DNA of 9,296 nucleotides from CBDUBS01 sp965365445. Lineage in GTDB: Bacteria; Bacteroidota; Rhodothermia; Rhodothermales; DASSAV01. Within the stretch, counting starts at the first letter, position 1, and the number at the start of each line of letters is the position of its first letter. The position numbers and the translations under genes were made by a program. Positions 1 to 5,120 of the stretch are shown one piece after another. The notes under the pieces were generated by a model that had not been told where the DNA came from, did no database searches, and saw only the letters and a list, made by a program, of their open reading frames with translations. The DNA lies in the NCBI GenBank assembly GCA_965365445.1, contig CBDUBS010000144.1, positions 1 through 9,296 on the forward strand, given 5' to 3'.

Positions 1-426
1 CTCGGCCAGGTCGCGCACCGGCTCCTCTATCCGCTGTGGGACGCCGGGGTTTCGGTCTCGTTCGACGTGTGGAACTGGGGCCGCACCGACGCCCGCACCC
101 GGCAGGCCCGGGCCCGTCTCGATCAGGCCGAAACCCGCAGCGAGGCCCTTCGGGAGGGTATCCGCCTGGAGGTATACCGGCACTACCTCGAACTGGGGCG
201 GGCCATCGAGGCTATCGCCGTGGTGGAGCGTACGATCGAGCAGGCCGCCGAAGCCTACCGCATGGTGAACGACCGTTACCGGCAGGGGATGGCCCTCACT
301 GCCGAAGTTCTCGCCGCCGAGCTGGCTTACCGCGAAGCCGAAACCCGCCGGATCGGCGCCCTTGCCGACTATGCACTGGCCCGGGCCGGGCTGGAACATG
401 CCGTCGGAACGCCTCTGGCCCCCTGA
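1..426 (+). CDS. TolC-family outer membrane efflux protein, C-terminal part (5' end outside window)
   Basis: The reading frame is open from the first base, and the last 141 residues are present. They look like the C-terminal half of a TolC/OEP protomer. A short beta-strand-like stretch (VSVSFDVWNWGR) is followed by long amphipathic helices rich in Ala, Glu and Arg (TDARTRQARARLDQAE, then roughly residues 45-85 of the fragment). The last helices contain the family-typical pattern of a turn with Gly (RYRQGMAL) followed by an Ala/Glu-rich helix (AEVLAAELAYREAE). TolC proteins are trimeric outer-membrane channels with a periplasmic alpha-helical tunnel that dock onto inner-membrane pumps through an adaptor protein. 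The stop is 12 nt before the ABC ATPase start, so this is very probably the outer-membrane exit of the same exporter. A membrane-fusion (HlyD-type) gene would be expected upstream but cannot be seen. The family call is based on pattern only, because the N-terminal half is missing. Confidence 0.85.
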   Translation, partial: LGQVAHRLLYPLWDAGVSVSFDVWNWGRTDARTRQARARLDQAETRSEALREGIRLEVYRHYLELGRAIEAIAVVERTIEQAAEAYRMVNDRYRQGMALTAEVLAAELAYREAETRRIGALADYALARAGLEHAVGTPLAP

Positions 427-438
427 CCCCCCCTTTTC

Positions 439-1380
439 ATGCTCGCCCTGGACGTTCAACATCTCACCCGCTCTTTCGGCCGCTTCCAGGCCGTCGACGA
501 CGTCAGCTTTCGGGTCGGGCCGGGAGAAATATTCGGCTTCCTCGGAGCCAACGGGGCCGGGAAGTCCACCACCATCCGGATGCTGTGCGGGCTGCTGGCT
601 CCCACGTCGGGCCGTGCCCTGGTCAACGGCATCGACGTGGGCCGGCGGCCGGAGGAGGTAAAGAAATCCATAGGCTATATGTCTCAGCGCTTTTCGCTGT
701 ACCAGGACCTTACGGTAGCCGAGAACCTGCGGTTTTTCGGCCAGGCGTACGGCCTCGCCGGACGGCCCCTGCGCGAGCGGATGCAGTGGGTCGTCGAGAC
801 GGTAGGCCTGGCCGGTGTAGAAAACCGGCTGACCGCGGGCCTCTCCGCCGGGTGGAAACAGCGCCTGGCGCTCGGGTGCGCCGTCCTCCACGAGCCCCGC
901 ATCGTATTCCTCGACGAACCCACGGGCGGCGTCGATCCGGTGGCGCGCCGCCGGTTCTGGGCCCTCATCCGCGACCTCGCCGCCCGCGGCATCACCGTAC
1001 TCGTGACGACGCACTACCTGGACGAAGCCGAATACTGTGAGCACATCGTGCTGATGCAATCCGGGCGGGTCATCGCCGACGGCAGCCCGCACGAGCTCAA
1101 AACTCGCTGCCTCGGGGGCAGCCTGTTCGAGATCATCACCGACGACCCGGTATCCACGATGGAACACTTCCAGAGAGAACCCGAAACGCTCGGCGTATCG
1201 CTGTTCGGGGTGCGCTTGCACGTGGGAGTCCGGCATACCGACCCCGATGCGGCCCGGGCCTGGCTGGAGGACCGGCTCCGGGCGTACGGATCGGTCGCCT
1301 CGTATGTGGCGCCCATCGTTCCCTCGCTCGAGGACGTATTCATCCACCTGGTCGAAGACCGAGCCGGGGAGGCGACATGA
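439..1380 (+). CDS. ABC transporter ATP-binding protein (ABC-2 / YbhF-DrrA type)
   Basis: This 313-residue nucleotide-binding subunit powers export by the two following permeases from the cytoplasmic face of the inner membrane. The ABC domain covers about residues 2-225. Visible motifs are Walker A GANGAGKST (36-44), Q-loop Q83 in GYMSQRFSLY, signature LSAGWKQ (135-141), Walker B IVFLDEP (155-161) with catalytic E160, D-loop GGVDP (163-167), and H-loop H192 in TTHYLDEAE. The last ~85 residues form the C-terminal extension usual in this subfamily, ending in PSLEDVFIHL. The signature has Ala where the second position of LSGG is normally Gly. Relatives such as YbhF also carry a GWKQ-like end to the motif. 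E. coli YbhF has two ABC domains in one chain, whereas this protein has one. The start ATG has no Shine-Dalgarno sequence but gives the expected N-terminus (LDVQHLTRSFG). The stop overlaps the next start as ATGA, which indicates translational coupling. The substrate cannot be told from sequence; drugs, lipids or other amphiphiles are possible. Confidence 0.95.
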   Translation: MLALDVQHLTRSFGRFQAVDDVSFRVGPGEIFGFLGANGAGKSTTIRMLCGLLAPTSGRALVNGIDVGRRPEEVKKSIGYMSQRFSLYQDLTVAENLRFFGQAYGLAGRPLRERMQWVVETVGLAGVENRLTAGLSAGWKQRLALGCAVLHEPRIVFLDEPTGGVDPVARRRFWALIRDLAARGITVLVTTHYLDEAEYCEHIVLMQSGRVIADGSPHELKTRCLGGSLFEIITDDPVSTMEHFQREPETLGVSLFGVRLHVGVRHTDPDAARAWLEDRLRAYGSVASYVAPIVPSLEDVFIHLVEDRAGEAT

Positions 1381-2507
1381 ACGGTTCGCGTATCCGACCG
1401 GTCATCATCAAGGAGTTCCGCCAGATCCGCCGCGACAGGCGTACGCTCGGGGTGCTCGTGCTGGTGCCGGCGTTTCTGCTCATCATGTACGGGTACGCGC
1501 TCAACCTGGACGTTCAGCACATGCCCACCGGCGTGTACGACGCCGACCGGACCCCGGCGAGCCGCGCATTCATCGAGCGGTTTTTCACCTCGGAAACGTC
1601 CGAGTTCTTCTACCGCTCCCATACCGTCACCCACCCTTCCGAGATCGAGACGCTGCTCATGAGCGGCGAGGCCGCCCTCGTACTGGTCGTACCCGCCGGG
1701 TTTTCCGAAACTCGCCGTCGGGGCGAGCGACCCCAGGTGCAGGTGCTGGTGGACGGCGTCATGTCCAGTACGGCCTCGACCGCAATCGGATACGTCGAGG
1801 GGGTATTCCGACAGGAAACCATCGAGATTCTCCAACGGCAGTACGGGCGCAACGCCTCGTTGCCGGTCGTGTTCGAGCCCAGGGTATGGTACAATCCGGA
1901 GATGCGCAGCGCCCTGTTCCTCATTCCCGGCCTGATCGCGTTCATCCTCATGATCATCACCGTCGTGGCGACCTCCTTATCCATCGTTCGGGAGCGCGAG
2001 CTGGGCTCGATGGAGCAACTCATGGTTTCGCCGCTGACGCCCGGCGAGATGATTCTGGGCAAGCTCACACCGTATGCGCTCATTTCGATGGCGGCCACTG
2101 TGCTGGTGCTTGCCGCCGGCGGGTTGCTTTTCGACATGCCGATGCGCGGAAGCTACGCCCTGCTTGCTCTGGCCACCTTCATCTACCTGCTCGGCGCACT
2201 GGGGCTGGGGCTGGTGGTCTCCACGATGGTCAAATCCCAGGAGGTAGCTTTTTTGCTTGCCAGCCTGATCACCCTGCTGCCTACCTTCATCCTCTCCGGC
2301 TTCGTTTTCCCGATTTCCAATATGCCCGTCGTCATTCAGGCCGTAACGTACGTCGTGCCCGCCCGGTATTTCCTTACCATGCTCCGGGGCATCATGCTCA
2401 AAGGCGTCGGTCTGGAGGCGTTCGGACGGGAACTGTTCCTTCTGACGGTATTCGCCGGGGCCATGCTCGGTATCGGCGCCCTGCGCCTGAAAAAAATCCT
2501 GGGCTGA
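1377..2507 (+). CDS. ABC-2 type transporter permease, first of a pair (YbhS/YbhR-like)
   Basis: This 376-residue inner-membrane subunit has the ABC2_membrane_3 architecture. A short basic cytoplasmic N-terminus (IIKEFRQIRRDRR) is followed by one transmembrane helix (about 24-44). A ~130-residue extracytoplasmic domain begins NLDVQHMPTGVYDADRT and closes with VWYNPEMRS (from residue 170). Five hydrophobic segments fill the C-terminal half. The cytoplasmic coupling region after the second helix reads RERELGSMEQLMVSPL, which is typical of the family. A GFVFPISNMP hairpin and an ARYFLTMLRGI segment precede the last helix. It starts inside the ATPase stop (ATGA overlap). A good ribosome-binding site (GGGGAGG) sits four bases before ATG, the only clear one in the window. 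It probably forms a heterodimer with the next protein. Shared motifs throughout show that the two permeases arose by duplication. Confidence 0.95.
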   Translation: MNGSRIRPVIIKEFRQIRRDRRTLGVLVLVPAFLLIMYGYALNLDVQHMPTGVYDADRTPASRAFIERFFTSETSEFFYRSHTVTHPSEIETLLMSGEAALVLVVPAGFSETRRRGERPQVQVLVDGVMSSTASTAIGYVEGVFRQETIEILQRQYGRNASLPVVFEPRVWYNPEMRSALFLIPGLIAFILMIITVVATSLSIVRERELGSMEQLMVSPLTPGEMILGKLTPYALISMAATVLVLAAGGLLFDMPMRGSYALLALATFIYLLGALGLGLVVSTMVKSQEVAFLLASLITLLPTFILSGFVFPISNMPVVIQAVTYVVPARYFLTMLRGIMLKGVGLEAFGRELFLLTVFAGAMLGIGALRLKKILG

Positions 2508-2509
2508 TC

Positions 2510-3622
2510 ATGCGGAGCGTCCTCAACATCGTCGTCAAGGAATTGCTCCAGCTCCGCCGGGACCCCGTGCGGCTGCGCCTGATGCTGGTTCTGCCCGTCA
2601 TTCAACTCATTCTGCTCGGGTACGCGGCCAACCTGGACGTAAAGAAGATTCCGCTCATCGTGCACGACGCCGACCGCAGCGCCGCCGGCCGCGACCTGAC
2701 CGGCCGGTTCCTGGCCTCGGGGTATTTCGAGCTTCGCGGGTTTGCCGAGGGCCCCGATGAAGTGGATCGGGCCGTCAGCCGTGGGTCGGCGTCGCTGGCG
2801 CTCGTCATCCCCAGGGGGTTCGGATCGGATTTGCTGGCCCGGCGCCCGGCTTCTTTGCAGGTCATTGCCGACGGCTCCGACGCCACCTTTGCGGGCCGGG
2901 GGCTGAATTACGCCGGCATGATCGTCCGGGAGTTCTCCACCGATGTGGTGCTGCGCAGAACCACCCTGGAACCGGCCGGCGTCGATGCCCGCATCCGGGT
3001 GTGGTACAACCCGGAGCTGGACAGCCGCTGGTTTCTGGTGCCGGGTATTCTGGCGCTGGTGCTCATGGTGGTATCGCTCATCGGGACGGCCATGACGCTG
3101 GTTCGGGAGAAAGAAATCGGCACCATGGAACAGCTCATCGTCACCCCCATACGTCCGGTGCATCTCATCCTGGGCAAGCTGATCCCCAATGCCGGTATCG
3201 GTATGTTCGTCATCTCCGTGGTGCTGATCCTGGTGCATCTGCTCTTCCGCATCCCGATAGAGGGCAGCCTGACGCTGCTGCTGGGCCTGAGCTTCGTGTT
3301 CCTCGTTTCTATGCAGGGCATCGGCCTGTTCGTTTCGACGGCCTCCCGGACGCAGCAACAGGCCATGATGTCGGCCATATTTTTCGTCATGCTGCCCATG
3401 CTCCTGCTTTCCGGCTTCGTGTTTCCCATCGAGAACATGCCCGAGGTGATCCAGGGAATTACATACATCATCCCGCTCCGGTATTATTTCGTTATTCTCC
3501 GGGGGATCTTGCTCAAGGGAGCGGGCATGGCGGTGCTGTGGGACGAAAGCCTGGCCCTGACGGTGTGCGCCGTCGCCGCGGTCGGCCTGAGCGTGTGGCG
3601 GCTGCGCAAACGAACCCGCTGA
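2510..3622 (+). CDS. ABC-2 type transporter permease, second of a pair (YbhR/YbhS-like)
   Basis: This 370-residue paralogue of the preceding permease has the same layout. The N-terminus is basic (VVKELLQLRRDPVR), TM1 spans about 22-40, and the extracytoplasmic domain starts NLDVKKIPLIVHDADRS. It ends at VWYNPELDS (from residue 164), followed by five C-terminal hydrophobic segments beginning FLVPGILALVLMVVSL. Family landmarks REKEIGTMEQLIVTPI, SGFVFPIENMP and LRYYFVILRGILLKG are present. The start was set at the ATG 2 nt after the previous stop. This reading frame remains open far upstream, but that part overlaps the ATPase and first permease and has no matching protein family. The chosen start gives a N-terminus that aligns with the first permease. 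There is no Shine-Dalgarno sequence, and translation is probably coupled to the upstream gene. The two permeases and the ATPase (presumably as a dimer) would form the complete pump. Confidence 0.95.
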   Translation: MRSVLNIVVKELLQLRRDPVRLRLMLVLPVIQLILLGYAANLDVKKIPLIVHDADRSAAGRDLTGRFLASGYFELRGFAEGPDEVDRAVSRGSASLALVIPRGFGSDLLARRPASLQVIADGSDATFAGRGLNYAGMIVREFSTDVVLRRTTLEPAGVDARIRVWYNPELDSRWFLVPGILALVLMVVSLIGTAMTLVREKEIGTMEQLIVTPIRPVHLILGKLIPNAGIGMFVISVVLILVHLLFRIPIEGSLTLLLGLSFVFLVSMQGIGLFVSTASRTQQQAMMSAIFFVMLPMLLLSGFVFPIENMPEVIQGITYIIPLRYYFVILRGILLKGAGMAVLWDESLALTVCAVAAVGLSVWRLRKRTR

Positions 3623-3687
3623 CCGGGAGCCAAGCCGCCCACCGGGCGTACACACCTTCTGTCCCCTTCAGCGATCCGAACGGCCCC

Positions 3688-4350
3688 ATGTCCACCCGCA
3701 CCATTGCCCTGACCGATTCGCTTTACCAGTACATGCTGGCCGTTTCGCTTCGCGAAACCAATACCCTGAAACGGCTGCGTGAAGAAACGGCCCGCCTTCC
3801 GGAGGCGGAAATGCAGATTGCGCCGGAGCAGGGGCAGTTCATGGCCCTGCTCGTCCGGATGCTGAATGCCCGCCGGACGATTGAAGTAGGGGTGTTTACC
3901 GGCTACAGTGCGCTGGTGGTCGCTCAGGCCCTGCCGCCCGAAGGCCGGGTGGTGGCCTGCGAGATCAACGAGCAGTACGCCGCCATCGCCCGGCGGTACT
4001 GGAAAGAGGCCGGGGTAGAGCATAAAATCGACTTGCGCCTGGCTCCGGCGGCCGAAACCCTGGACGCCCTCATCGGGGCCGGGGAAGCCGGAACCTACGA
4101 TTTCGCCTTCATCGACGCGGATAAACAGCGCTATGACGCCTACTACGAGCGGGCGCTTACGCTGGTGCGCTCCGGGGGGCTCATCATGATCGACAACGTG
4201 TTCCGCCGGGGCCGTGTGGCCGACCTCTCGGTGCGGGACGACGATACGCAGGCGATGCGGGTGCTCAATGCCCGCCTGCTCCGCGACGACCGGGTGTACC
4301 TGAGCATGGCGCCCATAGCGGATGGCCTTTCACTGGCGCTCAAACGCTAA
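3688..4350 (+). CDS. Class I SAM-dependent O-methyltransferase (Methyltransf_3 / caffeoyl-CoA OMT-like)
   Basis: This 220-residue cytoplasmic enzyme is a full-length member of the family that includes bacterial YrrM-type and catechol/caffeoyl-CoA O-methyltransferases. These transfer a methyl group from S-adenosylmethionine to a hydroxyl, usually with a divalent metal. The SAM-binding motif I is IEVGVFTGYSAL (from residue 65). The acidic residue that contacts the SAM ribose is E92 in ACEINEQY. The metal-binding set expected in this family is present: D143 in FIDADKQRY, and D169 and N170 in MIDNVF. The N-terminus (LTDSLYQYMLAVSLRETNTLKRLREET) resembles the usual helical lid. Start chosen at the first ATG giving the typical length; there is no Shine-Dalgarno sequence. 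The gene is 65 nt after the second permease, in the same direction. A weak 5-bp hairpin (3636-3648) lies in the gap, so co-transcription with the exporter is possible but unproven. The acceptor substrate is unknown. Confidence 0.93.
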   Translation: MSTRTIALTDSLYQYMLAVSLRETNTLKRLREETARLPEAEMQIAPEQGQFMALLVRMLNARRTIEVGVFTGYSALVVAQALPPEGRVVACEINEQYAAIARRYWKEAGVEHKIDLRLAPAAETLDALIGAGEAGTYDFAFIDADKQRYDAYYERALTLVRSGGLIMIDNVFRRGRVADLSVRDDDTQAMRVLNARLLRDDRVYLSMAPIADGLSLALKR

Positions 4351-4351
4351 A

Positions 4352-4372
4352 ACGCCCGGAGATTCCGGGCGT
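4352..4372 (-). terminator. Perfect 8-bp hairpin just after the methyltransferase stop
   Basis: ACGCCCGG (4352-4359) and CCGGGCGT (4365-4372) form a perfect GC-rich stem with loop AGATT, 1 nt after the O-methyltransferase stop. On the + strand no T-run follows the stem (CCCGTGCG). On the - strand the stem runs into four Ts, so the classical intrinsic-terminator shape is better for leftward transcription. It may stop transcripts from the methyltransferase operon, or block antisense transcription that enters from accC through the origin-like region. The direction is an inference. Confidence 0.5.
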
Positions 4373-4385
4373 CCCGTGCGCGGCG

Positions 4386-4401
4386 GGTGATCGGGATCAC
4401 C
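4386..4401. promoter_or_regulatory. 16-bp dyad GGTGATCGGGATCACC, possible operator
   Basis: Two perfect 7-bp arms, GGTGATC and GATCACC, are separated by 2 nt. The dyad sits 58 nt before the start of the winged-helix gene and directly abuts the proposed -35 element at 4402. Such a compact dyad fits a dimeric helix-turn-helix regulator, possibly autoregulation by the adjacent winged-helix protein. No second copy was noticed in the window, so binding is inferred from symmetry alone. Confidence 0.35.
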
Positions 4402-4430
4402 TTGCCCCGGGCGCAGTCGGAGCCTATCGT
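4402..4430 (+). promoter_or_regulatory. Candidate sigma70-like promoter for the winged-helix gene
   Basis: TTGCCC (4402-4407) and TATCGT (4425-4430) are separated by exactly 17 nt. Each hexamer matches 4 of 6 consensus positions. This would start transcription about 20-25 nt before the ATG at 4460. The match is modest and could be chance. If the host is a member of the Bacteroidota, its primary sigma factor may prefer other elements. Confidence 0.3.
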
Positions 4431-4459
4431 GCGAGCCCCTGTCATCGCTGCTCGCACCC

Positions 4460-4852
4460 ATGAAACCCCCCCGCTCCGAAATCCTCCCGCTGCTCCTCTG
4501 GCGCAAGCGCATCATTGGTCCGGACGGCCCGGACGACGCGCTCACCCGGCACGTACTGCTCACGCTGTCTGTGTTCATGGATCGCCATGGCCGCTGCTTC
4601 CCATCGGTGGCCCGCCTGGTGGAAGCCGCCCGGCTCTCGAAGCCTACCGTCGTCAAGTATTTAAAGCGGGCGCGCGCGGAAGGGTGGATTCGGGTGACCC
4701 GGCGCCGCCGGGGTCAGGGCTGGGCGCACCACCACTACCAGACCCTCCTGCCCGATACAGCCCCCGCCCCCGAGGCTTCCGAAGTTATCCACAGCGGCCG
4801 CGAAGTTATCCACATATCCGCCGAGGTTATCCACAATCGGCCGTCCGATTGA
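4460..4852 (+). CDS. Small winged helix-turn-helix protein, putative replication initiator-like (HTH_36-type)
   Basis: This is a 130-residue protein. Residues about 28-95 read as a winged helix: a first helix (ALTRHVLLTLSVFMDRHG), then a PS(V/Q)xxL-type helix-turn-helix (FPSVARLVEAARLSKPTVVKYLKRARAEGW, about 47-76), then a basic wing (IRVTRRRRGQGW) and a final strand (HHHYQTLLP). This arrangement (fast-growth FPS entry, recognition helix, EGWI) is typical of Pfam HTH_36-like domains common in phage and plasmid replication proteins. No signal peptide or membrane segment is seen. The tail carries a seven-residue repeat, E-V-I-H-x-x-x three times (from residue 108), because three DnaA boxes lie in frame there. 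GC-rich third positions support real coding. The start ATG has no Shine-Dalgarno sequence. Function as an initiator is inferred from the domain and the origin-like DNA inside and after it. It could instead be a transcription regulator or a relic of a mobile element. Confidence 0.7.
   Translation: MKPPRSEILPLLLWRKRIIGPDGPDDALTRHVLLTLSVFMDRHGRCFPSVARLVEAARLSKPTVVKYLKRARAEGWIRVTRRRRGQGWAHHHYQTLLPDTAPAPEASEVIHSGREVIHISAEVIHNRPSD
4781..4843 (+). repeat. Three 21-bp direct repeats, each with a perfect DnaA box
   Basis: TTATCCACA, the high-affinity DnaA box, occurs at 4785-4793, 4806-4814 and 4827-4835, all in the same orientation. The spacing is exactly 21 bp, two helical turns, so the boxes face the same side of the DNA. 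In each 21-bp unit only the first 13 bp (GARGTTATCCACA) are conserved and the remaining 8 diverge. That points to selection on the DNA site rather than on the encoded peptide. The boxes lie inside the 3' end of the winged-helix gene. Confidence 0.9.
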
Positions 4853-4867
4853 CCACCAGAAGGCAAA

Positions 4868-4942
4868 GGCGGTCTATCCGGTAGACCGCGCCGGGCCCAT
4901 GGTGGTCTATCCCGTATACATGGCGGTCTATTCCACAGCACA
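4868..4942. repeat. GGTCTAT iterons with an 8-bp-arm inverted repeat
   Basis: GGYGGTCTATYC occurs at 4868, 4901 and 4922. The last two are 21 bp apart, the same period as the DnaA boxes. The first copy is half of a perfect inverted repeat: arm GCGGTCTA (4869-4876), loop TCCGG, arm TAGACCGC (4882-4889). A further inverted match, GACCACC, is at 4851-4857 against GGTGGTC at 4901-4907. The third copy runs into TTCCACA, resembling the end of a DnaA box. Likely roles are binding sites for the winged-helix protein or weak DnaA sites. The hairpin alone could also end the winged-helix transcript, but no T-run follows. Confidence 0.65.
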
Positions 4943-4945
4943 ACG

Positions 4946-4963
4946 CGGTTAAACCGGTTAACC
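4946..4963 (+). repeat. Two 9-bp CGGTTAA direct repeats
   Basis: CGGTTAAAC (4946-4954) is followed immediately by CGGTTAACC (4955-4963). The second copy contains the palindrome GGTTAACC. The pair marks the transition from GC-rich DNA into the AT-rich block that follows, and may be a protein site or part of an unwinding element. Confidence 0.5.
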
Positions 4964-4965
4964 CT

Positions 4966-5001
4966 AACTCTTCATATAACTCTTCAAAGAACTCTTCAGG
5001 T
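4966..5001 (+). repeat. AT-rich triple 12-bp direct repeat, candidate DNA-unwinding element
   Basis: AACTCTTCA is repeated three times at exact 12-bp intervals (4966, 4978, 4990), with spacers TAT, AAG and GGT. The stretch 4965-4998 is roughly 30% GC in a window that is otherwise strongly GC-rich. Tandem AT-rich 12- or 13-mers beside DnaA boxes are the classical form of a duplex-unwinding element. From here to the accC stop (5002-5120) I see no gene or convincing signal, only GC-rich sequence with short imperfect dyads. Confidence 0.7.
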
Positions 5002-5120
5002 GGAGCGCCCGACGCGCCGTGCGCCCGGCCAGGAACGGGTGGAAATGCCGCCTCCGCCTCCGGAGAACAGGAAAGATCGAGAGAAGGAAGCGAGCCGGCG
5101 GGCCGTTCCCGGGGGTTTGG

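Larger units (their letters stand above)
4781..5001. other. Putative replication-origin-like region
   Basis: In order: three phased perfect DnaA boxes, an inverted repeat with GGTCTAT iterons, CGGTTAA repeats, and AT-rich 12-mers. Next to it is a winged-helix gene of replication-initiator type that contains the DnaA boxes. This is the standard module order of theta-type plasmid and phage origins. The call is an inference from sequence architecture. A DnaA-titration or DnaA-regulatory locus and the chromosomal origin are both possible. The flanking genes converge here rather than diverge, which is less typical of a chromosomal origin. Confidence 0.55.

Noticed and set aside
1247..2509. Long + strand open frame continuous with the second permease (would give a 791-residue protein)
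   Set aside because: It overlaps the ATPase end and all of the first permease, is Arg/Gly/Pro/His-rich without family resemblance, and the true permease start at 2510 aligns with its paralogue.
3636..3648. Hairpin CGCCC-ACC-GGGCG between the second permease and the methyltransferase as a terminator
   Set aside because: Only five base pairs with a 3-nt loop and no T-run after it; too weak to call.
2336..3655. 439-residue - strand open frame antisense to the second permease
   Set aside because: Composition (His, Gln, Arg, Gly) mirrors a membrane-protein gene on the opposite strand; no recognisable motif.
4781..4843. CRISPR-like array
   Set aside because: Repeats are too short and the period is only 21 bp; the conserved core is exactly the DnaA box, and there are no cas genes.
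4929..4937. TATTCCACA as a fourth DnaA box
   Set aside because: It has two mismatches in the first half of the box and is out of phase with the 21-bp array; at best a weak site.
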